Position numbers and translations under genes: made by a program. This document shows, one piece after another, positions 52,274-62,536 of a stretch of DNA of 64,000 bases (its first letter is position 1; every line of letters begins with the position of its first letter). Under the pieces are notes generated by a model. It was not told the DNA's origin and did no database searches. It saw only the letters and a list, made by a program, of their open reading frames with translations. This stretch comes from Cylindrodendrum hubeiense (Eukaryota; Ascomycota; Sordariomycetes; Hypocreales; Nectriaceae), in contig JAANBB010000187.1 of assembly GCA_014621425.1 (NCBI GenBank), positions 1-64,000 on the forward strand, read 5' to 3'.

Positions 52274-53433
52274 TCAGTGCGATGCTCCCGCTGTGGCAGC
52301 AGCCACGTGAGTAGCAGGCCCGTCTAGGAATTTGAAGTGCTCAATAGCAATTTGGCAGTTAAGCATAGCAGCGTTGAAGCGGGCCTCGCCAGGAGGCAGG
52401 ACGACCATGAGGTAGGTGTTTGTGGTGAACTTGAGGATAAATAGGCTGAAACGCATGCCGGCCTTGTGCTCCATGCGGATAAACTGCTCGGCGTTGCGGG
52501 GGGTGCCGGTAAAGCGGGAAATGCTCTGCTTGAAATGCTTCATGATGTTGGACATACGCTCGAGGCGATCTTCGGTGGGATTGCGCTTGCCCTCGGAGGA
52601 CGTCCAGGAGGACACGGCGAGAAAGGAGGTGCGCTCGAAGAGGAGTAGCTCCTCGGCCTCGATGGCGAGCCCGAGGTTAGCGAGGTTGCGTTCGATAGCA
52701 GCGAGGTTGGGGACGAGGTCGTGGATTATGGATGCCCAGGCCTTGTAGAGGCTCTGATCCCAAATAGAGGTAGCGAAGGGGGTGAGCTCGATGGACGTAT
52801 GGGCAATGCCAACCGAGTTTGCGTACTCGAACGTCTTCTGGCGGACAAGGCGAATGCGCTCGTCGTACACGGCCTCGCGGGCGGTGGGGACGACAAGGTC
52901 CATCTTGTGGATGAGGATGTAGATCTTGGCGGAGGGGGAGAACTGCAGGAGGGCGGAGAGGATGGAGACGTAGGTAGCGAGGTCGCGGTCCACGTCGCGC
53001 GACTCGATATCGAAGACGTAGATGAGGACGCCGACATTGGAAAAAACGTGGACACGCTGCTGCGAGAGGTAATTTTCCATAAAGGCTTCCTGACCACCAC
53101 AGTCCCAGAGGTTGAGGGTGAGGTTGCCGAGGAACTTGACGTGGGAGAGGTCGATGTCGATGGTAGCGCCTCTGCAGTTGGACACTTCGGGTCAGTTTCC
53201 AGCCTGGAAGCAAGTGCGGAGAGAGGGTGTGGATAGAGAGGCAGAACTCACAGGCGGCGGGTGTCGCGAGCAATATAGTTGCTAAAAATGATGCTGCGCA
53301 TGCTGGACTTTCCGGAACCCGACTTTCCCATCAGGAGCACCTTCTTCTTCTTAGGTTTCTTGACCTCGTTGATGATGTCGCCGGCGGGGGCATGGGTTGG
53401 CTCGGCGAGGGGGGTATCGATGTAGGACGCCAT
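52274..53433 (-). CDS. GTR1: Rag-family GTPase Gtr1 (RagA/B)
   Basis: Two exons, 53252-53433 and 52274-53171, with an 80-bp intron (CGCCT|GTGAGT, AACTGCAG acceptor); 359 aa. G1 P-loop GKSGSGKSS (36-44), a conserved switch region [19 protein letters not shown]3 [13 protein letters not shown]4 HKMD, followed by the RagA-type roadblock-like C-terminal half ([35 protein letters not shown]). HKMD and the ATIDID switch place it with Gtr1/RagA rather than Gtr2/RagC. Gtr1-Gtr2 on the vacuole signals amino-acid sufficiency to TORC1. The first 30 residues, with KKPKKKK, are a basic extension. Confidence 0.95.
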
Positions 53434-54243
53434 TTTGAAAGAGGGGGGAGACGGCGTCTCGTCGATAGGTGGAGGGTGTGTGTTGCGGCCGCGTGCCTCT
53501 TCGTGTGTCCTTGCGTGCGTGTATGTATGTGTCTCGTGGTGGTGGTGGTTGGTGATGCGAAGTGGAAAGTGGAGGGAGCTTCAGTTACGGTGGAGGTGGA
53601 GATGGATCCCGCTGACGGGCGGGCGCTGGGCGTCCTGGGCCGTGCGTGGGCAGTGCTTTTGGGGGGCAGCTGCGTCATTCTTCTGCTGGTGGAGGGTGAC
53701 TTCAGCCTCAGGTCCAGCAGTGTGTGAGAACGAAGCGCGTAACATTAGATGCATGGAAACGCAGCCGAGTAGAGTTGTACAAATTATCCAGGACATGTCT
53801 AGATTTAATCTTAAATGTGACACGGCAAGAGTCCAAGGCAGGACATGCAGTGATTGTTTGCCATTTTAAGTACCGTTTCCTCGACCTTCGTGTCCATATA
53901 AACTGAGTCACCCCTCTATTTTGTGTCTTGTCGCTCCTCTCACTCACTCCCTCAGTGGCTGTGCACCACAACCTCTTCCCTCATGCAACTCCATGCGTCT
54001 ACCCGTCCACCCGAATTCCACAATCATACCCGCGAACCCTCTCTGCTCCTCAGTCGCAACCCATTTATTTCTGGCTGGTCCCGACCTGGTGTCTAGGGTA
54101 GTATCCGCGTCTAGCGGCGCCTCACAGTGGGACTTGCCGTTGATTACTCCGTATTTCTCCATCCCTCATCTGCCCTAGCCCTCAAAAACTCAGCACCACC
54201 ACAATATACCTCATTTGCGCCATTCAATTCAACAACAACAACC
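53434..54243. other. Intergenic before tRNA
   Basis: 0.8 kb with the GTR1 promoter. Contains GT-rich (53505-53535) and GTGG runs (53535-53550) but no gene. Confidence 0.5.
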
Positions 54244-54332
54244 GGGCGAATGGTTTAGTGGTATAATACTCCCTTAGCATGTTTCGTCTGAATATCTGGG
54301 AGTGGTCCAGGGTTCGATTCCCTGTTCGTCCA
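54244..54332 (+). tRNA. tRNA-Ala (anticodon AGC) with 17-nt intron
   Basis: Acceptor arm GGGCGAA pairs with TTCGTCC (54325-54331), with a G3:U70 wobble, the alanine identity pair, and discriminator A. Anticodon stem CTCCC/GGGAG encloses TTAGCA, then the intron TGTTTCGTCTGAATATC, then T. Removing the intron leaves the loop TTAGCAT with anticodon AGC (54276-54278). The T arm CAGGG-TTCGATT-CCCTG is perfect. The D arm (GTTTAGTGGTATAAT) has a T-T mismatch and resembles the Gly/Glu/Pro style. Mature length 72 nt. A shifted anticodon stem is possible but would put C at position 37, so Ala is preferred. Confidence 0.8.
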
Positions 54333-54790
54333 ACTCGGGTGGTTTGATTCCGCCAAACATCCCTTCTTTTTGCTTTTTTGCCATTTTGTACTTCAGATAC
54401 CCTCCCAGCACATTTTGACTGTCAGCCCCCTGACCGAGAATCTCTTCTTTTTGAGCGACAGGCTTTCACGAGGTATTGTTTACTTACCGGTTGATTCTCA
54501 ATGCCCACCCGACGAATATCATGATTGAGAGACTCTGGCTAGACTACCAGTCAGCGACAAATGACATCTGTGATGTACACTCCTCATATTGCACTCTCGT
54601 AAGCATGGGATACCTGTGATTGAGAGGAATTCATATTTCCCCAGCATGCCTAATATTCCTATAAATTCTCAACTGGAAGATACCTTTACCCTCTGATTGA
54701 TGTGAACTTTCCTCTCTCACAACACCGCCTCCCGTAGAACATACGACGTAAACAAGATACACCAGATTACATATCAAACTACCTGCAAAT
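54333..54790. other. Intergenic, promoter of LPMO-like gene
   Basis: 458 bp, AT-rich. A T-run follows the tRNA (TTTTTGCTTTTTT, 54367-54379) and can serve as its Pol III terminator. The rest is upstream DNA of the secreted-protein gene. Confidence 0.5.
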
Positions 54791-55744
54791 ATGTCCTTCG
54801 CTCGCCTCCCCGTCATGGTCTTCTGCCTGTCCAATATCATCATTGGAGTGCTGGGCCATATGCAACTCTCGAGCCCTCCTCCACTCCGGTCCAGGTTCAA
54901 CCCTTACTCAGGCAGCGACATTGACTACAGCATGACTAGCCCGCTCCGATCTGACGGCATCGATTTTCCTTGCAAAGGTTACCAGCAACTACTTACGACC
55001 ACAAAGGGAACGCCAGTGGGAACCCTCGAGGGTGGTAAGAAGTATTCCATGATTGTTACAGGCGAGGCCGTCCACGCCGGCGGCTCGTGCCAGGCGTCTC
55101 TGTCCGTTGATGGCGGCCACACGTTCCGCGTGTTGCACAGCTACATAGGGGGGTGTCCTGCTGCGCCGGGTGATAATTCCTTTACCTTTCGAGTACCCGC
55201 CGACGTACCAACTAAGGAGAGAGCTCTCTTTGCATGGACGTGGTTCAATAACCTGGGAAACCGTGAGATGTACATGAACTGCGTGTCCATCAATACGAAA
55301 ACAGGCGCCGGGAGTGAGGGCACGAGCGGGTTTCTCAGTCGGCCGTTGGTATTCAAGGCAAACGTGGGCAACGGATGCACGACCAAGGATTCAACAGATG
55401 TGATGATTCCGAATCCAGGACCGGACGTGACGGTGAATAATCCGGATGCAGTGCCGCCGGTCGGCAGCTGCGAGGCCGGACCTGGGGCTCCGGCGCCAGG
55501 ATCGCCGGGTCCGAGCTCGAAGCCGGGCCCCGGCGCAGGCTCCGGAGGCTGCTCCGCGACTCCAGTTAAGAGTTCAAGTGACAATCATGAGACGAGTCGG
55601 CCATATTCCAGAGATTTTACTCCTGGAAATGACTGGCCTGCAGGATATCAGGGCGTGGGCTCAAATCTACGGGGTTCGACGATTGTGATGATTGGCGTTG
55701 CACATTTGGTGGCCTTCGTGATTGGTGTGTGGTTGTGGTTGTAA
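54791..55744 (+). CDS. GPI-anchored LPMO-like secreted protein
   Basis: Single exon, 317 aa. A signal peptide (1-22, MSFARLPVMVFCLSNIIIGV..) is cut so that H23 becomes the first residue (HMQLSSPPPLRSRFNP). H95 in EAVHAGGSCQASLS and Y161 in NREMYMNC complete a likely copper histidine-brace arrangement as in lytic polysaccharide monooxygenases. Six or more Cys fit disulfides. A Pro/Gly/Ser linker (about 215-255) leads to a hydrophobic C-terminus (GSTIVMIGVAHLVAFVIGVW) typical of a GPI signal. LPMOs cut chitin, cellulose or other glycans oxidatively. Which AA family and substrate this belongs to is not decidable by eye; a surface-anchored copper protein without cleavage activity is the main alternative. 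Confidence 0.75.
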   Translation: MSFARLPVMVFCLSNIIIGVLGHMQLSSPPPLRSRFNPYSGSDIDYSMTSPLRSDGIDFPCKGYQQLLTTTKGTPVGTLEGGKKYSMIVTGEAVHAGGSCQASLSVDGGHTFRVLHSYIGGCPAAPGDNSFTFRVPADVPTKERALFAWTWFNNLGNREMYMNCVSINTKTGAGSEGTSGFLSRPLVFKANVGNGCTTKDSTDVMIPNPGPDVTVNNPDAVPPVGSCEAGPGAPAPGSPGPSSKPGPGAGSGGCSATPVKSSSDNHETSRPYSRDFTPGNDWPAGYQGVGSNLRGSTIVMIGVAHLVAFVIGVWLWL

Positions 55745-56431
55745 TGGACGGGGTTATCTGAGACCTAATGCAATGCAATAGAAAATGCGACCCAGCTGCA
55801 TGTTCTTGATCTTTCCACATGTAGGCACCCCTCCAAGATACCAGTCTTGGAACCAATAGTGAGATGTTCTTTGACCGTTTCGATCCATGGGACGCCCAAA
55901 CTGAATGTCGTAATCATTTAGCTTCGCCCGAACTGCTGCATGAACCAGATGGTTTCCCACTGACGCGGGACCGCCCGCTAGCGAAATGGACCCCGGGCAC
56001 TAAACGCGTTTTCCAGCGGCCGGGGAGGCTCCCGGCTGGAGCAGTTGCAGGGCCTCCACCACACCCACCACATCCTCCGCACTCACTAACGCAGCATCCA
56101 ACCCACCATTCCTCCGTCTCTCATCCACCATGGAACAGGCTCCCGAGCTCCCACTGGGCAGCGGAAAGAAACCGCCCAATACAGGCGACATGCGACCTGC
56201 AGGCCCCCGTGACAGGTAGGCTAGGGCCGCTCTGGACCCCGCTGGTGATGTGGAACGCGGACGCTATCGCTTCTGGGCAGCCAGTCGCTGGCACCTCCTT
56301 GGTAATCTGGATATCCGACAGGCCCCCCATACGTATAAATCCAAAAAGTCCCCGTCCACATCCATGTCTCGCAGTCTCTCTCCCGCCTCCTCTTTCTGCG
56401 TTTCTCCCATTCCCGCCCAGGCCGACCCGTC
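55745..56431. other. Intergenic, P450 promoter
   Basis: 687 bp. An open frame here continues into the P450 region but has no domain. CGTATAAATCC (56332-56342) is a TATA-like element about 95 bp before the P450 ATG. Confidence 0.45.
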
Positions 56432-58295
56432 ATGGCCGTCCTCAGCCGCCTGAGCCCGAGCCTGAGCTTCGGCGCCACGCTCAGCTCGCTCCCGGAGTTG
56501 CTGGCCAAGTGGTGGGGTGTTGCCGCGGTCGGTGGTGGCGCCCTCTACTTTATCACCAAAGTCGTCTACCGCCGCTTTTTTCACCCGCTTGCACACGTCC
56601 CGGGCCCGTTTCTACCAGCCGTGACGAGGCTTTATGCGTGGTACTTCAATGTGCCCAGGGAGGGCAAGTTCTACAAAGAGATCGAGCGGTTACACAGCGT
56701 TTACGGTATGTACGATCGACGTCAGGAGGGTCATCAACAAGAGTACATGAAGGCCAATCAAGACAACGAGACTGACAGTCAAATGATAGGCCCAATTGTG
56801 CGAATCACTCCAGATGAAGTCCATCTCAGCAACACCAAGTACTACGACATAGTCTATGGCGTCAAGAGTGACTTCTACAAGGACCCGCGCTTCTACGGCG
56901 CTCTTGGTATCGACACGGCAACATTTGCGACAATATCAAACGACCTTCATCGCCGTCGCCGCGCCGCTCTTAACCCCTTCTTTTCCCGCCGCAAGGTACT
57001 CGAAATGGAAGACATTGTCCATTCCAAGGTGGACAAACTCTGCCGCCGTGTGAGTGCTGATCGTGTCACCGGCCAGCCCACCAACCTGCACGCCGCCTTT
57101 CGGGCCATCAGTGTCGACACCATCACCGACTATGCCTTTGACGAATGCTGGGACCAACTAGATGCCGACGATCTCGGCGAGTGGTTCAGCGAGATGGTCC
57201 GCGGCTCCGGGCCCATGTTCTGGACCTTTCAGGCCTTCCCCTCTTTCCGCGACCCGATACAGGGACTGCCGGAGTCGGTTGCTAAGCGCATGAGCCCTGC
57301 GGTTGCCGACTTTCTAGGCTGCCAGGTTGTGAGTTACCCGTCTGTTCGGGGGGTTGGGGCCTTTCTTCCTGTTGGTTAACATCTCCGCCCGTAGCGAACG
57401 AGGCAACAGGTCCAAGTCGTCCAAGCCCGCATCGACCAGGGAATCAAGCCCAAGCGCCTCACTGTCTTTCATCAGCTCCTTGATCCCAACGCATCAAATG
57501 ATCATGTCGTACCGACGGTTAACGATCTTGTCGATGAGGCTTTCGCCATCTGCACTGCCGCTGCCGACACTACCGGAAACGCCATGACAATGGCTGCATT
57601 CCATACCGTGACAAACTCTGCCATTTACGAGAATGTCATCCGTGAGCTGCGAGAAGCATTCCCTGACCCTACTGTTGAGCTAAGTTTCACCGAACTGGAA
57701 AAGCTCCCCTACCTGACGGGCGTCATTAAAGAGGGACAGCGGTGAGTTCGCCAGAGGCATTTTAATCATACAAAAAAGCTCATTTGACTATTAGACTCTC
57801 CTATGGTGTCATCAGTCGCCTCCCCCGGGTTGCCCCTGAAGGCGGTGCTGAGATAGAGGGTTTCTATCTTCCCGAAGGAGTACGTATTTCCCCTCCTGAT
57901 ATATAAATGGATCCCACTTGTGATGCCCTTCTAATTATCTGTAGACTGTCGTTAGTATGTCCTCCTGGATGATGCACCATGACCCTGTTGCTTTCCCCGA
58001 TCCTGAAGTCTTTGACCCGACTCGTTGGACCGATCCATCCACCTTCCATGAGCGTGAAAAGTGCCTTGTCTCCTTTTCCCGTGGCCGCCGCATGTGCATC
58101 GGCCACAACCTGGCCTGGTGCGAGATGTACCTCACCCTGGGGACGCTGTTCCGTCGCTTCGAAGACCTGCGTCCTTTTGAGGTCACCGCCGAGGACATGG
58201 TTTATGAGGACTATTTCTCAGCTTTCAACCCTCCCAACAAGAAGAAGTTCAAGGTCGTTGGGGGTGGGGTGGAGGATTCATTTATTCACGTGTAA
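56432..58295 (+). CDS. Cytochrome P450 monooxygenase
   Basis: Five exons: 56432-56705, 56790-57328, 57395-57741, 57795-57879 and 57945-58295; 531 aa, frames closing. N-terminal membrane anchor (about 26-45, GVAAVGGGALYFITKVVY) followed by the Pro hinge FFHPLAHVPGPFLP. I-helix oxygen motif AAADTTGNAMT, the K-helix ExxR as EGQR, a PERF-like FDPTRW, and heme loop FSRGRRMCIGH with the thiolate Cys. All catalytic features are intact. The GPIVRITPDEVHLSNTKYYD segment resembles P450s of the trichodiene-oxygenase-like groups used in secondary metabolism. No terpene, polyketide or peptide synthase lies nearby, so the substrate is unknown. Confidence 0.92.
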
Positions 58296-59104
58296 CTCGG
58301 CATTTTGGATGTGATCATCTGTATCGGCATTGAGTTTTCACTCAGTGAGCGAGAGACCAAGTTATACCAGTCGACTAAGACGGCAAAGAATCTCAGCCCC
58401 TTTTCCAAGGCGCTTATCCTTTGCGAAGAGCTTCTGGGTTGACTGCTCGGGTTCGCTATACATGATCTAGGAGGGTTCCCTGAGGGAGCGACTAAAATGT
58501 TGTTTGGTGGACTCGCGAGCTCACCAGGATTGTCAGGTTTGTGGTCCGGACAGCACTCGTATTTTAGTCTTCTACAGCTGGTTGGCAATGGCGCCAGACC
58601 TGTATCGAATCAATGTGGACTCACTCAACCCTAGAAACAAGCATATCGCTGAGGATCAGATTGTGTATCTTGGGTGAGAACTCATCGAATATTTGGCGCA
58701 CCCGTTGAAACTATCATGACCATCTTTCGACAGCAGCCTATAACTGTAACCGCAAGGCATCACAGCAGAATTCCAGTTGCAAAGACACTAATTCATGGAA
58801 CTGCGCTTCAATTTGGGGTTAGATCTCAGCTACTCAGTGAGCGCCACAGTGGCGCGCGAACCCTGAGCCACGCGCTCAGGTGAGTGCCCCGCCCCCACCA
58901 TTGCTCATCGGCTCTTATTCACACATTGATGCTCACTCATCACTTACCTCAGCAACCATCATCACCTTCAACGTCCACATTAGAAGCCCCCATTCAGCAG
59001 CCCTGGATACGTTTATATTCTCTATAACCTTACCTTGAAGAAAGAAGCGATCCATTGAAACAACAGCGACAAATAAACCCGCAACGGCGAGAAGCGCATC
59101 AACA
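58296..59104. other. Intergenic
   Basis: 0.8 kb between two plus-strand genes, with no recognisable gene. 58.82-58.88 kb has a short GCGCTCAG-type inverted motif (AGTGAGCGCCACAGTGGCGCGC). Confidence 0.45.
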
Positions 59105-60395
59105 ATGGCTGACGAAGGGAGTTCAGCTTCCAGGAGGATCTTGGCGGTGTCTTTGGAGGGGGAGACTGCGGCTTTGGCGCGGGTCGTCAAAGGTGAGTTG
59201 CTTTTAGGGTCCGCATTCTATTAAGAGCCGGTAGAGAGAGCCAAAGAGAGATTGTGAGGGTCATCTCAAAAGCAGGATGGCCACCGGCTGTGAGAGAAGC
59301 TACATGATATCTGACTCGACGTCACCACATCCTCTCTTCCTCTACCCGCACACGCTTTTTTACCAACTTTCATGTATCATCATCGCTAACCTCGTCCACT
59401 GTAGATCTCACTGGCACTGCCCCTACAGCACCTTCTGCTGACCTCTCTCTGGCTGGCACCACTCACCCACTCAAGCTCACTACTCCCTACTACTCCACCA
59501 CTGTTCCCATATGGCTTGATCTCATCGCAGACCCCAAAGAATGGTCATCTTCCTTCCTTTCACCCGAGGCTGTCGAGGTCCTCGCTGTTCTAGGGGGCGT
59601 CGTCGTCGTCTTCAACGCAGGGCCGGCCACCGGAAGTGCAGCAGAGCCGACTCGCAGCTTGATCCAAAATGTCGGCAAAGTTGTTAAACAGGGACTTGGC
59701 GGCTGGGACTGGGAAGGCGTGGGACTGGCAATCGGTGTTGGCGAGGGGAATGAGGAGGACTGGGATGAGGTTTGCGCAGAGGCGGGGCTGGAGTTTGTCT
59801 TGGTGGGCGGCAAGGAGAGCGCAGGGCGAAATGAATATGGAGGTTGGTCCCCGTCACCCGCAGAGAACGAATATAGTCTGGATGAAGATGCTAACACCGA
59901 AAAGAGAAAACTGGCATCGCCCGTGTCAAGGAGGCCCTGGAAACCAACGACTGGACTGAGATTGAGTTACCCTTCTCAGAGTCAGACTTTGGTGACTTTG
60001 AAACGGGCTCCACCAAGGAGGACGAAGACGAAGCCGTCGATGATAAAAAGGACCTCAACCCCGAGAAAATGGGCTTTGGCTTCGACCAAGCCGACTTTGA
60101 CGGCCTGCGGCGCGCCATCTGGGAGGCAGGACAAGATCAAACTGGAGAGGACCAAACTGGAGAAGATGCCGTCAAAGATGTCCAGGCAGAAGGCGACGAA
60201 AAGAAGAAGGATGCTCCAGGGGACAAGGTGCTAGAAGACGGAGGGCTCGGAGACATGGACGAGGAAGAGGTTGCCAAAGTAGAGAAGATGATGAGGAAAC
60301 TTCAGGCTGTCCGAGAGGCGGGCGAGGGCATGGGAGAGGAGCAACGGAAGAGAATGGCCGCTAGGGCGGTAGAGGAGGTAATGAGGGAGCTGTAG
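59105..60395 (+). CDS. Adaptin-binding protein AAGAB/p34 (IRC6-like)
   Basis: Three exons: 59105-59192, 59405-59842 and 59905-60395; introns of 212 and 62 bp; 338 aa. The N-terminal half has a Rab-like GTPase-related fold (RRILAVSLEGE, KDLTGTAPTA, TTVPIWLDLIADP, VEVLAVLGGVVVVFNAGPA, GLAIGVGEGN). The C-terminal half ends in the helical AAGAB signature (GFDQADFDGLRRAIWEA and EKMMRKLQAVREAGEGM..RKRMAARAVEEVM). In animals p34/AAGAB chaperones assembly of AP-1/AP-2 clathrin adaptors; the yeast counterpart is Irc6. Exon 2 uses a weak donor GTTGGT with a clear CTAAC branch point 10-15 bp before the acceptor. Role by family; not tested here. Confidence 0.8.
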
Positions 60396-60495
60396 CGAGG
60401 GTCTCGGAATGGGAGCTCCCAACTGCAAGGTGTTGCTATTTGTGTACAGCATTTTCATAGGGGTATCTTTTTTCATTACACTACTTCGTTTCGTT

Positions 60496-62040
60496 TTACA
60501 TGATCATGACAGACACCTGTGGCAATCTTGTCGTCCAACGCTGGACACCCCTTTTCTCCCACATGCCCGGTAATGAATTAATAGCCTTGAGCACATTCGC
60601 ATACCCAGTCGTCCGCCAAATATAGCTCAACTTCTCCGTAAAATAATCCCGGTGCTCTTCTTCCTCAGCCTCGGCCGCCCCGACAAATAGCGGCCATACG
60701 AGAACATGCGCCCCGGGGTACGCCGGGTCGACGCGCTCTATAGTGGCTTTGAGTTGCTGGACGCGGCGGGTCATGAGGTCCTCGGACACGGGGATGGTAG
60801 CGGAGTTGGCCCGGTGCTGGTAGATGTCCATGGCGAGGCGGAATGCTTCCTCGTACAGGTGGACGTAGCTGAGGAGCCGCGGCGTGTCGGCGGCGGGCAG
60901 TTCAGCGCCCGAGAGGGTAGTGAGGATGCCGCTGTTGGTCCTTTGCGGGACATTAGATTCACTGACAATGGGATCGCCAAAGAATTTGATGCTGGTGGTC
61001 ATGTTAGATGCAGTCATTGGCGGATGAGTTCCGGGGGCTTCCGAAGTACTTACAGCCGGGATTGTGACTCGAGGAACTTCCCTAGTTGCGACGTCGGTTG
61101 ATTCCCTCCCCTGGCGCGTAGAAAGGCATCGAGCATGTGATAGAGTATCATGACCTGCTCATCGCCTCTCACGAGGTCCCCGACGATGAGCAGCAGAATG
61201 GTCGCCCAGGTGGCCTCGTCAAGAACCGGCGCCCGCGTCGCCGAGAGCCCGTCCTCGTGGAGCCGCTGGATGATGGCGGCACGGCCCTGCTCGGCCGGCG
61301 CACGGAGCTCTGGGCGACGCGGGAGCAGATGAAAGGCTGCGGCGACACACACGGCGCGCTGCACGAGACGGTTAGACGTGGCAAAGGGGAGGACCTGGCG
61401 CCGGTAGCCGTTGGTGGTGTTGTCGAAGAGAAGCATGACCGGCGAGACGTGTTCCGAGACTGGGCCGTGTTAGTGAGGGGACGGAGAGAACATGAGGGAA
61501 GGTGTCTATACAATATTGAAACATCCATCGGGAGTTTGCGTCAACGGGCTCTAGTGACCGTGGCCGCCTGACTAAGGTATCGAAGCGAGGCTCGTCTTGT
61601 GTTGCAACTTCATCATATTGCTCTCCATCAAAAGCGAATTCCGACGACGGTGTCCCCGCATTACTATCATGAGCGTCATCCTCCCAGGTCTCATCCTCGG
61701 CATCCTCCCTAATCCTCGAGGGCGGGCGGGCACTGGTTTCGGCCTCGACCCATGTCAGCGGCCCCGAGTAGTCGACGACCGAACTCGGCCGGCGCTCACC
61801 GGGGCCGGCGGGCTTCTGGTCTCGGAACTCGTGGGCAAAGCGGTAGCGGATGCCGTACCCGGGACATCGCAGCCCCTTTTTGGCACACTTCTGGCAGCGC
61901 GTGCCGGTCCTGTCGCAGACGATGCGCCGCTTGACGCAGTTGTAGCAGGGTTTGGGCGGCGGCGGGTTGGGGCTGCTGCTGTGGGCGGACGCCATGCTTG
62001 GCCGCGATGCAGACGGCGACGGTTTGAGGGGAGACGGCAT
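60496..62040 (-). CDS. Zn2Cys6 fungal transcription factor
   Basis: Three exons: 61512-62040, 61054-61459 and 60496-60991; introns of 52 and 62 bp; 476 aa. Start chosen at the ATG at 62038-62040 (MPSPLKPSPS); the frame opens further upstream only from a GTG. The Gal4-type cluster is C32-x2-C-x6-C-x6-C-x2-C-x6-C59 (CYNCVKRRIVCDRTGTRCQKC..C). The later part matches the helical fungal-specific regulatory domain (WMFQYFSEHVSPVMLLFDN, GYRRQVLPFATSNRLVQRAV, ATWATILLLIVGDLVRGD, HMLDAFLRARGG). It lies 496 bp downstream of the amine oxidase, same strand; local regulation of that gene is possible but unproven. Confidence 0.9.
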
Positions 62041-62536
62041 GGTCCCGATAGATAAGGAGCGAGTGCCGGGCCGGAACGGTGGCAGACAGTCGGCGCCGGC
62101 ATGCACGGGCGAGCTGCACGGGCAAGGAGGGATGGGGAAGCCAGGGTTACCGAGATGCCGCGTTTATCAAGCCTGGGTTCGGCCCTGATTGGGCCCAGCG
62201 ACCGACGACCGGGATGGATCTCGATCGTGCATTCGGAACTGCACAGATTAGGGGACTCGGGATCGGGCTTGGAGGAGGGGGCACATGTTATCCGGCTGGA
62301 GATAGAGGCAATTCTTATTAGTTGGGATCCCTGGCGAGGTGGAGTAGGCCGTGCCCCGACATGGCCGAGAGCCCCGTCACTACACTAGCTCAGCGGTGTA
62401 GTTGAATATATCGTGCGAGTTGTCAGTCCCGAGATTGCCTAATCGGGAAATACTATTCATGTGCGTCATGTCTATGCTACCTGCTAACTTACACCGCGAA
62501 ACACACCATCAACCTATCAACCTAGGTGTCTAACTA
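62041..62536. promoter_or_regulatory. Intergenic, Zn2Cys6 gene promoter
   Basis: 496 bp between the amine oxidase stop and the regulator start. Contains GCATTCGGAACTGCACAG and CCGGCTGG-type sequences; no convincing CGG-spaced palindrome was seen. Confidence 0.4.
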
